Assembly (NCBI GenBank): GCA_013151235.1
Contig: JAADIO010000021.1
Span: 960-16,593 of the forward strand
DNA length: 15,634 nucleotides
Source of the DNA: Deltaproteobacteria bacterium
GTDB taxonomy: Bacteria; CG2-30-53-67
Direction: 5' to 3'
Position numbers and translations under genes: made by a program. The notes under the pieces are model-generated. The model was not told where the DNA came from, searched no databases, and worked only from the letters and a program-made list of their open reading frames with translations. Positions 1 through 5,268 of this stretch are shown here, one piece after another (the first letter of the stretch is position 1; every line of letters begins with the position of its first letter).

Positions 1-671
1 GCGTCTTCACCAGCACCTTGATGAAATTGTGAAATTTCTGTACCACTTAAAGATACAACTCCTACCTCTCTTTTTCTATCAATATCAGATATTGAAAATT
101 TTGCTTCAGTATAATTTCTACCAATTATGCTAGAGTAATATTTTATTATCTCGTCTGATAACATACTAGATGATACTTCATTTACTGACTGTTTAGCTAT
201 TTTTGCATAACCAACAGTTGCATCCAAAGGGAGTGTCCTTGAGATGTCTTGAATAATAACATTACGAATTCTTTTCTGCCCTGAAGGCCTCCATCTTTCA
301 GTTTTTTTGCCATATGAAAAATTACGAACATTGCCGCCTTCATAAATTTTATACTTAATTTTTGCGCCTGTGATTTTTTCCCAAGGTGTATCCGGAAAAA
401 AAGCCGAAGGGTAATAAGTCTTTTTCTTTCCTTCTGGGCTGCCATAGGCGCATGCAGCAGCTTTAATTATTGTAGATTTTCCGGTTCCATTTTCACCTGC
501 AATTACAGTAACAGGGAAACCGAACCTTATTTCCTCGCCTTCCCACCCACGAATACCATTTATCTCAATAGATTGTAGGTATTTGGGCCATGGATTGCTG
601 GCCATTTTAGCTCGAATTTTATTTATTTCTCTGTGGTATTTCATGTTTTTCTCTAAGCGAACGTCTTGCAT
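1..671 (-). CDS. AAA-family ATPase, N-terminal part (runs off left edge)
   Basis: The reading frame is open on the minus strand from an ATG at 671-669 to base 1, giving about 223 residues of a longer protein. Residues 59-67 are a Walker A P-loop (GENGTGKST), preceded by a beta strand (FPVTVIA) as in SMC/RecF/OLD-like ABC ATPases. Further on come YYPSAFFPDTPWEKI, a segment DISRTLPLDATVGYAKIAK, and, at the very edge, ISQFHQGAGED, which resembles a divergent ABC signature; Walker B lies outside the window. Similar stand-alone ATPases occur in phage-defence and toxin-like modules, some paired with an HNH nuclease, but no partner is visible, so that role is inference. An alternative start is the ATG at 644-642; neither start has a strong ribosome binding site. 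The gene is strikingly AT-rich against the GC-rich remainder, which suggests horizontal acquisition. Confidence 0.8.
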   Translation of the reverse strand, partial: MQDVRLEKNMKYHREINKIRAKMASNPWPKYLQSIEINGIRGWEGEEIRFGFPVTVIAGENGTGKSTIIKAAACAYGSPEGKKKTYYPSAFFPDTPWEKITGAKIKYKIYEGGNVRNFSYGKKTERWRPSGQKRIRNVIIQDISRTLPLDATVGYAKIAKQSVNEVSSSMLSDEIIKYYSSIIGRNYTEAKFSISDIDRKREVGVVSLSGTEISQFHQGAGED

Positions 672-679
672 CACCAGCG

Positions 680-709
680 AGCCAAAGAGGGTCAAGCCAA
701 AGAGGGTCA
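680..709. repeat. 15-bp tandem repeat, two copies
   Basis: AGCCAAAGAGGGTCA occurs twice back to back with a period of exactly 15 bp. It lies just upstream of the leftward ATPase gene and next to the inverted repeat starting at 711. Two copies only, so it is not a CRISPR array. The adjoining GGGTCAGGTCTTTAATCTTG resembles, from memory, intergenic REP-like sequence near IS200/REP-associated transposases in Deltaproteobacteria; that resemblance is not verified. Confidence 0.7.
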
Positions 710-710
710 G

Positions 711-789
711 GTCTTTAATCTTGAATTTGCTTCATCGTTTATTCAATATTCTATGCAACCCGTCGAATGGGGATATCAAGATTAAAGAC
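711..789. repeat. 14-bp perfect inverted repeat with 51-bp spacer
   Basis: GTCTTTAATCTTGA at 711-724 is the exact reverse complement of TCAAGATTAAAGAC at 776-789. The pair encloses 51 bp of AT-rich sequence with no coding potential that I can see. It could be the ends of a small REP or MITE-like palindromic element, or a scar of a mobile element. There is no poly-T run, so a simple terminator is unlikely. Confidence 0.6.
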
Positions 790-1018
790 TCTCAGGAGCC
801 CGCAAGTCCCCTCGGCAGGTTGTGTGACCAAGCGTTCCGGACGGGTCGAAAAGGGAACTTATTCTTTCAGGGTATTCATACTGCAATTCCTGCGCTTTGT
901 CAAAGAGAATCTTTTCCGGATTTCTCTGCACTTCCCGAAAAAGGTCGGGGAACTCGATACGATGCTCCGCATTTTTTTGCTTGACAGATATCCTTCGCGG
1001 GTTTAAGTTATGTGCATA
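782..1018 (-). pseudogene. Protein-like reading frame without a start (possible gene remnant)
   Basis: On the minus strand a frame without stops runs from about 1018 to a TAA at 784-782 and reads, in part, EFPDLFREVQRNPEKILFDK and then QELQYEYPERISSLFDPSG. It contains no ATG, and an in-frame stop lies immediately upstream. The first part looks like genuine protein (mixed charged and hydrophobic helix pattern, NPEK turn), whereas the end reads through palindromic intergenic DNA. It vaguely resembles the N-terminal region of a transposase, but I do not recognise it with confidence. It overlaps the probable promoter of the DUF134 gene, so it may be only an accidental open frame. Confidence 0.25.
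981..1010 (+). promoter_or_regulatory. Candidate sigma-70 promoter for the DUF134-led operon
   Basis: TTGACA at 981-986 is a perfect -35 hexamer. Seventeen bases further on, TAAGTT at 1004-1009 is a weak -10 (first, second and last bases match the consensus). Transcription from here would start just before the DUF134 gene at 1041. The -35 box is convincing and the -10 box is not. Sigma-70 consensus is known; use here is inferred. Confidence 0.35.
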
Positions 1019-1025
1019 TTCACAT
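1010..1025. promoter_or_regulatory. Candidate operator: ATGTG-N6-CACAT palindrome
   Basis: ATGTG (1010-1014), a 6-bp spacer (CATATT) and CACAT (1021-1025) form a perfect 5+5 dyad. It overlaps or directly follows the candidate -10 region and lies 15 bp before the start of a gene for a small HTH protein. That placement suits a binding site for autorepression by the DUF134 protein. A dyad this short can arise by chance. Confidence 0.35.
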
Positions 1026-1040
1026 TATGAGGTTTTCCCG

Positions 1041-1346
1041 ATGTCACCGAGACCCAAGAAAATACGTCATTGCGGATGCAAGCTGAAGGGGCGCGCCTTC
1101 AAGCCGACGGGGATGCCGATGGGGGCGCTGGAAAAGATCAGGATGTACCGTGACGAGATCGAGGCGATGAAGCTCTGCGATCTCGACGGGCTGACTCAGG
1201 AGGAGGCGGGTCTGCGGATGGGGGTCTCCCGGGGGACGGTTCAGCGGATCCTGAGTTCCGCAAGACGAAAGAGCGCCGAGGCGCTTTCCGGCTGCAAGGC
1301 GATTATCCTGGACGAAGTCGTCTGCGGGAAATCCGAAGAGAAATAA
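1041..1346 (+). CDS. DUF134 (UPF0251) family HTH DNA-binding protein
   Basis: A 101-residue cytoplasmic protein. It opens with SPRPKKIRHCGCKLKGRAFKP, the typical basic, Pro/Arg-rich start of the DUF134 family. A sigma-70-region-4-like helix-turn-helix follows at about 50-76 (LTQEEAGLRMGVSRGTVQRI), with a second helix rich in Arg and Ser. Four cysteines (11, 13?, 46, 85 region and 95) could bind metal or sense redox state, but this is inference; 11 and 13 are given by the CGC-type segment near residue 12. The start at 1041 is chosen because GAGG lies 8-12 bases upstream and the family begins here; the longer frame back to 897 reads through the promoter. Family members commonly sit next to NifX/NifB-domain genes, as here, and are thought to be regulators. 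It probably controls the downstream operon. Confidence 0.88.
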   Translation: MSPRPKKIRHCGCKLKGRAFKPTGMPMGALEKIRMYRDEIEAMKLCDLDGLTQEEAGLRMGVSRGTVQRILSSARRKSAEALSGCKAIILDEVVCGKSEEK

Positions 1347-1348
1347 TC

Positions 1349-1372
1349 TGATGGCTTCGCAAGAAGTCATCA
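1349..1372 (+). repeat. Hairpin with GCAA tetraloop, resembling one end of the tolC-flanking repeats
   Basis: TGATGGCTTC (1349-1358) pairs with GAAGTCATCA (1363-1372), with one G-U pair, around a GCAA loop, starting 2 bases after the DUF134 stop codon. No T-run follows, so it is not a classical terminator, though it could stabilise the 3' end of the transcript. GATGGCTTCGCAAGAAGTCA matches 16 of 20 positions of the left end of the large repeat at 6724, so it may be a solo end of that repeat family. Confidence 0.5.
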
Positions 1373-1416
1373 ACAGGCCGAGGGCGGGTAAGCCCCGGTC
1401 TGGGGTGAGGGTGGAA

Positions 1417-1497
1417 CCATTTGAACTTGGTTCAAATGGCGGGGGAGGAGTCTCTTCCCCCGCCTCGCAAAAAGGCGATCTGTGACGTTTTGCGAGG
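1417..1497 (+). promoter_or_regulatory. Chain of three abutting strong hairpins in the nifX-like leader
   Basis: Three inverted repeats lie end to end with 2-base overlaps. The first is CCATTTGAAC/GTTCAAATGG (1417-1426 with 1430-1439, loop TTG). The second is a GC-rich stem (1438-1450 with 1452-1464, arms GGCGGGGGA and TCCCCCGCC as the perfect outer part). The third is CCTCGCAAAA/TTTTGCGAGG (1463-1472 with 1488-1497). They occupy the 182-bp gap before the NifX-like gene. They could be an attenuator, an RNA-processing element between the regulator and the rest of the operon, or inserted repeat DNA. I recognise no known riboswitch. Confidence 0.55.
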
Positions 1498-1528
1498 TCA
1501 TCGATTAACAGAAAAAGGAGAAAAAACC

Positions 1529-1924
1529 ATGAAAATCTGTTTTCCGGTCAAAGAAAACAACGGATTGCAAAGCCGTATCTACGGACATTTCGGGTCCGCA
1601 CCGATGTTCGTCGTCGTAGAAGAGGGGACCGGCGGCTCGTCGGAACCGGAGGTTGAGATCGTACAGAACGGGAACATGAATCATGTTCACGGTCAGTGTA
1701 GTCCGGTACGCGCTCTCGGAGGCACAAGCGTCGACTGTATCGTTGTAGGCGGGATCGGAGGCGGGGCGCTCAACAAGCTTTCGTCCATGGGAATCCGGGT
1801 CTTTCGCGCACAGGGCGGAACCATCGGGAAGAACCTGGATCTGCTCCGGGAGGATCAACTCAAGCCGATTGATCCCTCCATGACCTGCACGGGGCATGAC
1901 CATGGCGGCGGGTGCGCTCACTGA
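1529..1924 (+). CDS. NifX/NifB-domain (dinitrogenase Fe-Mo cofactor biosynthesis-like) protein with His/Cys tail
   Basis: A 131-residue soluble protein of the family that carries Fe-Mo or other iron-sulfur metallocluster intermediates (NifX, NafY, C-terminal NifB domain and many stand-alone homologues of unknown job). It shows the family's conserved segments: MKICFPV at the start, GHFGSAPMF at 19-27, CSPVRAL at 57-63 and the glycine loop VVGGIGGGALNKL at 72-84. It ends in a short metal-binding-like tail with C120, H123, H125, C129 and H131. The start at 1529 has AGGAG 8 bases upstream; the frame continues upstream to 1421 but only through the hairpin leader. No nif structural genes are in the window, so a nitrogenase role is not supported. 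Its pairing with a DUF134 gene is common. Its substrate is unknown. Confidence 0.88.
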   Translation: MKICFPVKENNGLQSRIYGHFGSAPMFVVVEEGTGGSSEPEVEIVQNGNMNHVHGQCSPVRALGGTSVDCIVVGGIGGGALNKLSSMGIRVFRAQGGTIGKNLDLLREDQLKPIDPSMTCTGHDHGGGCAH

Positions 1925-1954
1925 AATCCATTCATCGAGAGGGGAAACATCATT

Positions 1955-2353
1955 ATGAAAGAAGAAATGGTTCTGGAAAGGACGAGTCCCGTCGGCATCG
2001 ACGAGACCCTGGAGAAACTCCGGTCCGCCGTGGAAAAGGCGAACTGGGTGGTGTCGGATGTAAAGCCGCTCCACAAATCGGTGAAGAAAAACGGCGGGGA
2101 CGATCTCCGGCCGGTCCATATCATGCAGGTCTGCAACGCGCAACATGCGTCCGAGCTTCTGCGGAACGACGAGACCCGGTTTGCCTCGGCCTACATGCCC
2201 TGCACGATTTCCGTCTATGAAAGAGAGGACGGTTCCGTCGGCGTGGCCACGGTGAACATGGCCCCGGTGGGAGAGGCGTTGGGCGGAGTCTTCCGCGAGG
2301 TGATGAGTGTGCCGGTCGCGGCACAGATGCAGGGCTTCCTGGATGCCCTGTAA
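1955..2353 (+). CDS. DUF302 family protein
   Basis: A 132-residue cytoplasmic protein with no signal peptide or membrane segment. The DUF302 pattern is visible: an N-terminal alpha/beta part with paired-helix ETLEKLRSAVEKANWVV (about 17-33), then HIMQVCNAQHASELL (55-69), and then ASAYMPCTISVYEREDGSV (77-95), the usual MPC-x-VYE-DG motif, giving conserved Cys60 and Cys83. DUF302 proteins are often found beside sulfur-oxidation genes, heme or copper proteins and SQR-like flavoproteins, but their biochemical role is not settled. It starts 30 bp after the NifX-like gene with AGAGGGG 10 bases upstream, so it is co-transcribed. An internal ATG four codons later (1967) is a possible alternative start. 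Confidence 0.85.
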   Translation: MKEEMVLERTSPVGIDETLEKLRSAVEKANWVVSDVKPLHKSVKKNGGDDLRPVHIMQVCNAQHASELLRNDETRFASAYMPCTISVYEREDGSVGVATVNMAPVGEALGGVFREVMSVPVAAQMQGFLDAL

Positions 2354-2397
2354 GGGGCGGGGGAATCCGGAAACCGATGAGAAGAAAGGAGCGGAGG

Positions 2398-3570
2398 ATG
2401 ACGAAAGGCCGTGTTCTCGTACTGGGCGGCGGTTTCGGCGGGGTTGAAGGAGCGATCCATCTGAGCCGGGCGGGATTCGACGTAACCCTCGTCTCGGAAC
2501 GGGACTTTGCTTATCTTTACCCCGTTTCCATCTGGATCCCGACGGGGGAGATCGATTTCGACGATGCCTGTCTCGATCTGCTCCGGATCTCCTCCCGCTA
2601 TCGGTTCAAACTCCTCCGGGGGAAGGTGACCGGAATCGATCCGGAAGGGTGCCGCGTCGAGGTGGACGGCGACCGGACCGACTCCTTCGATTTCATGCTG
2701 ATCGCCCTGGGCGGGGCGAAGATGAAGCCCGCGGGGGTGGAACATACCCTCTCCATCTGCGGCCGCCCCAAAGATTCCCTTGAGATCAAAAAGCGGGTCG
2801 AGGCCCTCATTGCCGGGGGAGGCGGGAGGATTGCCGTCGGTTTCGGCGGCAACCCCAAAGATCCTTCGGCGGTCCGGGGCGGACCGGCCTTTGAGCAGGT
2901 TTTCAACCTCCATCACTTTTTTGTCAAAAAGGGGTGGCGGAACTCCTTCTCCCTGACGATGTTCGCTCCCATGGAGAAACCGGGGATCCGGTTAGGGGAA
3001 GGCGCTGTGGAGAAGGTCTATGATTTCCTCAACCGGATGAAAATCGACCGGCGTTTCGGCGTCAAGATCACGCGCTTCGAGGAAGGGGGGGTCGTCTTTG
3101 CCGATGATTCGCGTCTTGAAAGCGACCTCACCCTCTTCATCCCAGCGGGGACGGGACTCCCCCTCTTCCGGGAGGCAGGGCTCCCCCTCAATGATGCCGG
3201 GTTTATCCGGATCGATCCCTCCTGCCGGGTCGAAGGCACGAAGAGGATCTTTGCGGTCGGGGATTCCGCCGCCATAGACGGCCCGAAATGGCGGGCCAAA
3301 CAGGGACATCTCGCCGAGGCCATGGCCCGGGTTGCCGCCGCCAATATCCGGGCGGCCGCCGCCGGACGGGACCCGGAGGAAAACTATATCGACCACGTCA
3401 GCATCCTCTGCGTCATGGACTATGGAAACGGCGCCGCCGTCGTTCACCGGAGTACGAAGCGATCCTTCATGGTTCCCCTGCCGATTGTCGGACACCTGCT
3501 GAAAAAAAGCTGGGGCCTCTACTGGAAGCTGACCAAGACCGGCAGGATCATGCGCCTGCCCGGCTTTTAG
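2398..3570 (+). CDS. FAD-dependent oxidoreductase, sulfide:quinone oxidoreductase-like
   Basis: A 390-residue flavoprotein of the two-dinucleotide-binding-domain family that includes SQR, flavocytochrome c sulfide dehydrogenase and NDH-2. Residues 6-20 are the FAD Rossmann motif (VLVLGGGFGGVEGAI). The second FAD contact is RIFAVGDSAAIDGP (283-296). The C-terminus (359-390) is hydrophobic-basic and probably attaches to the inner face of the membrane, as in SQR. Cys121 and Cys338 (ILCVMDYGNGAAVV) fall near the first and third redox cysteines of SQRs. The segment where the second should lie (GGNPKDPSAVRGGPAFE, 150-166) has no Cys, so a classical polysulfide-forming site looks incomplete. I therefore call it SQR-like, electron donor uncertain. 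The start at 2398 is preferred because AAGGA lies 7 bases before it; an ATG at 2377 is in frame but lacks a good site. Confidence 0.82.
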   Translation: MTKGRVLVLGGGFGGVEGAIHLSRAGFDVTLVSERDFAYLYPVSIWIPTGEIDFDDACLDLLRISSRYRFKLLRGKVTGIDPEGCRVEVDGDRTDSFDFMLIALGGAKMKPAGVEHTLSICGRPKDSLEIKKRVEALIAGGGGRIAVGFGGNPKDPSAVRGGPAFEQVFNLHHFFVKKGWRNSFSLTMFAPMEKPGIRLGEGAVEKVYDFLNRMKIDRRFGVKITRFEEGGVVFADDSRLESDLTLFIPAGTGLPLFREAGLPLNDAGFIRIDPSCRVEGTKRIFAVGDSAAIDGPKWRAKQGHLAEAMARVAAANIRAAAAGRDPEENYIDHVSILCVMDYGNGAAVVHRSTKRSFMVPLPIVGHLLKKSWGLYWKLTKTGRIMRLPGF

Positions 3571-3638
3571 GATCCTGAAACCGGGGATAAAGATCCGCCT
3601 TCCCTCCTTTTGGTTTTCTGCAATACAGGAATCCCTCT

Positions 3639-4433
3639 ATGGAACAGACCCTTCTTCTTTCCCTGATCTTCTTCATCATCTCCACCCTCTTCTCGATGAT
3701 CGGGCTGGGCGGAGGCATCCTCTATGTGCCGATCCTCCTCTTCACGGGCTTCACCTTCAAGCAGGCGCCGGCGATCAGTCTCATCCTGATCACGGCGACC
3801 TCGCTTTCGGCCCTCTTCACCTTTCACCGCAACCGGAGGGTCGACTGGAAACTGGCCCTGGTCATCGATCCTCCGACGGATGTGATGGCATTCGTTGGGG
3901 GATACTTCAGCGCCCTCGTGCCGGAGCCGGTCTTGCGTGTCTGCCTCGCCGTGACCCTGATGATCGCGGGGACCCTGATGTTCCGGAACCGTCCCAAGAG
4001 CGGGGGAATACACCCGGCGGAAAAGAGCCGCTGGTCCTGGCACCGGGAGTTCAACGGGGTTTCCTACCGGGTCAACCTTCCCCTGGTCTTGACTGCAACG
4101 GCGTTGATCGGTATCCTGTCGGGGATGTTGGGGATCACCGGGGGAATTATCAAACTGCCGATCATGGTCCTGCTCTGCGGCGTACCGATGGATATCGCCG
4201 TCGCCACATCCACGGTGATGGTCACCGTCACCGCCCTGTCGGGCCTTGCCGGACACGCGGTGAACGGTTATATTGACTGGTCGACAGGGCTTCTCCTGGC
4301 GATCACGGCGGTCTCGGGTGGGCTTCTTGGAAGCCGGATCTCCCTTTCCATGAACAGGGTCCGCCTGAAACAGATCTTCGGGGGGGTTGTCTGGCTGATC
4401 GCAATTCGGATCATGATTCAGCAGTTTCTTTAA
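3639..4433 (+). CDS. Sulfite exporter TauE/SafE family (DUF81) permease
   Basis: A 264-residue polytopic inner-membrane protein with about eight hydrophobic segments. The family's two internal repeats are clear: FSMIGLGGGILYVPILL (about 18-34) and GMLGITGGIIKLPIMVLL (about 162-179), each followed by a second helix ending in a short polar loop. A cytoplasmic or periplasmic loop of about 30 residues (115-145, rich in Arg, Lys, Trp) separates the halves. Family members move sulfite, sulfoacetate, thiosulfate or other organic or inorganic sulfur anions. The position after an SQR-like gene supports sulfur-anion transport, but the substrate cannot be read from sequence. AGGA lies 8 bases before the ATG. 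The gap to the upstream gene is 68 bp, and the stop codon overlaps the ribosome binding site of the next gene. Confidence 0.87.
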   Translation: MEQTLLLSLIFFIISTLFSMIGLGGGILYVPILLFTGFTFKQAPAISLILITATSLSALFTFHRNRRVDWKLALVIDPPTDVMAFVGGYFSALVPEPVLRVCLAVTLMIAGTLMFRNRPKSGGIHPAEKSRWSWHREFNGVSYRVNLPLVLTATALIGILSGMLGITGGIIKLPIMVLLCGVPMDIAVATSTVMVTVTALSGLAGHAVNGYIDWSTGLLLAITAVSGGLLGSRISLSMNRVRLKQIFGGVVWLIAIRIMIQQFL

Positions 4434-4448
4434 AGGAGAACGAATCTA

Positions 4449-5051
4449 ATGATGAAACGGGAATTCCCGGACTGGGAAAAACTTTATCAAGAGGAAGAAG
4501 TGGAATCGATGCCGTGGTTTCGGCCTACGCTGGATGACGACATCGCAGCCGCGCTGGAGGAGTGGAAGATCAAGCCCGGAGCGGTACTCGATAACGGAAC
4601 CGGGCCGGGCACACAGGCAATCGCCCTGGCCGAACGCGGCTTCCAGGTGACCGCTACCGACCTCTCCGAGACCGCGATCGTCAAGGCCCGCTCCCGGGCG
4701 GACAAGGCGGGAGCGAAGATCGACTTTCGGCAGGACGATATTTTAAAGAGCCGCCTGGACGGCGGCTTTGATCTGATCTGTGATCGCGGCTGTTTTCACG
4801 TCGTCTCCCCGGAGGAGAGGCCGGTCTATGTCGAAACGGTCCACCGCCTTCTCCGCGAAGAAGGGATCCTCTTGCTCAAGTGTTTCAGCCGCCTCGAGAC
4901 CCGGGAGGAAGGACCCTATCGGTTCTCCCCGGAGGAGATCCGTACACTTTTTGAGGGGCGGTTCCGGATCCTCGAGATCCGGGAGTCCCTCTTCCGCGGC
5001 AACCGGCGGCCCTTCCCGAAGGCGCTCTTCTCCGTCATGCGCAGGGCCTGA
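4449..5051 (+). CDS. Class I SAM-dependent methyltransferase, TPMT/TehB-like
   Basis: A 200-residue soluble protein with a complete Rossmann-like methyltransferase fold. Motif I is VLDNGTGPGT (46-55), the acidic end of beta-2 is ATDLS (69-73), the adenine-side acidic segment is RQDDI (94-98), and motif IV is FDLICDRGCFHVV (107-119). The DRGCFH element and the WY/PWF N-terminus (DWEKLYQEEEVESMPWF) recall thiopurine-methyltransferase and TehB-type enzymes that methylate thiols, selenium or tellurium oxyanions. Closest substrate is unknown. It is the last gene of the operon, 15 bp after the permease with AAGGAG upstream. Next to SQR-like and TauE-like genes, methylation of sulfide or a related chalcogen is an attractive inference. 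ATGATG gives two adjacent possible starts (4449 or 4452). Confidence 0.82.
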   Translation: MMKREFPDWEKLYQEEEVESMPWFRPTLDDDIAAALEEWKIKPGAVLDNGTGPGTQAIALAERGFQVTATDLSETAIVKARSRADKAGAKIDFRQDDILKSRLDGGFDLICDRGCFHVVSPEERPVYVETVHRLLREEGILLLKCFSRLETREEGPYRFSPEEIRTLFEGRFRILEIRESLFRGNRRPFPKALFSVMRRA

Positions 5052-5098
5052 AATGCGGCGTTTCAGTTGCGTACACCTTCCAACCTGTGCTATTGATT

Positions 5099-5230
5099 GA
5101 TGAAGTCTTAAAAAGTCCGTTCGACCCTTCGACACGCTCAGGGCGAACGGTGTAAGTCATTGATATTCCGTTCGTGGTGAGCCTGTCGAACCATGAACGG
5201 AATCCGAAAACGACTTTTTACGAGACCATC
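5099..5230 (+). repeat. Palindromic intergenic repeat, copy A (upstream of the TolC gene)
   Basis: The element is bounded by TAAAAAGTC (5109-5117) and its inverse GACTTTTTA (5212-5220). Inside are two hairpins. One has arms CCGTTCG (5117-5123) and CGAACGG (5144-5150). The other has arms CCGTTCGTGGT (5168-5178) and ACCATGAACGG (5190-5200), with one G-U pair. Bases 5137-5224 match 6783-6871 of copy B with three substitutions and one inserted base. The core (GTGAGC-TGTCGAACCATGAACGG type) is, from memory, a dispersed repeat in many environmental bacterial genomes. It has no coding capacity and is too short for a transposase; a MITE or REP/BIME-like element is likely. It ends 38 bp before the TolC start. 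Confidence 0.8.
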
Positions 5231-5268
5231 TTGATTGGAGGTCGATTGATGCGGAAGGGAGACGGAAG

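Noticed and set aside
197-445. 82-codon minus-strand frame within the ATPase region
   Set aside because: It overlaps the frame encoding the P-loop ATPase, which is open over the whole region and has clear motifs.
680-709. CRISPR-like tandem repeat
   Set aside because: Only two 15-bp units without spacers; no cas genes in the window.
1421-1528. Upstream in-frame start for the NifX-like protein
   Set aside because: The extension is encoded by the hairpin leader, and the family begins with MKICFPV, directly behind an AGGAG site.
1529-1924. Nitrogen-fixation locus
   Set aside because: Only a NifX/NifB-domain protein is present; no nifHDK, nifE/N or radical-SAM NifB domain is visible, and stand-alone homologues are common in non-diazotrophs.
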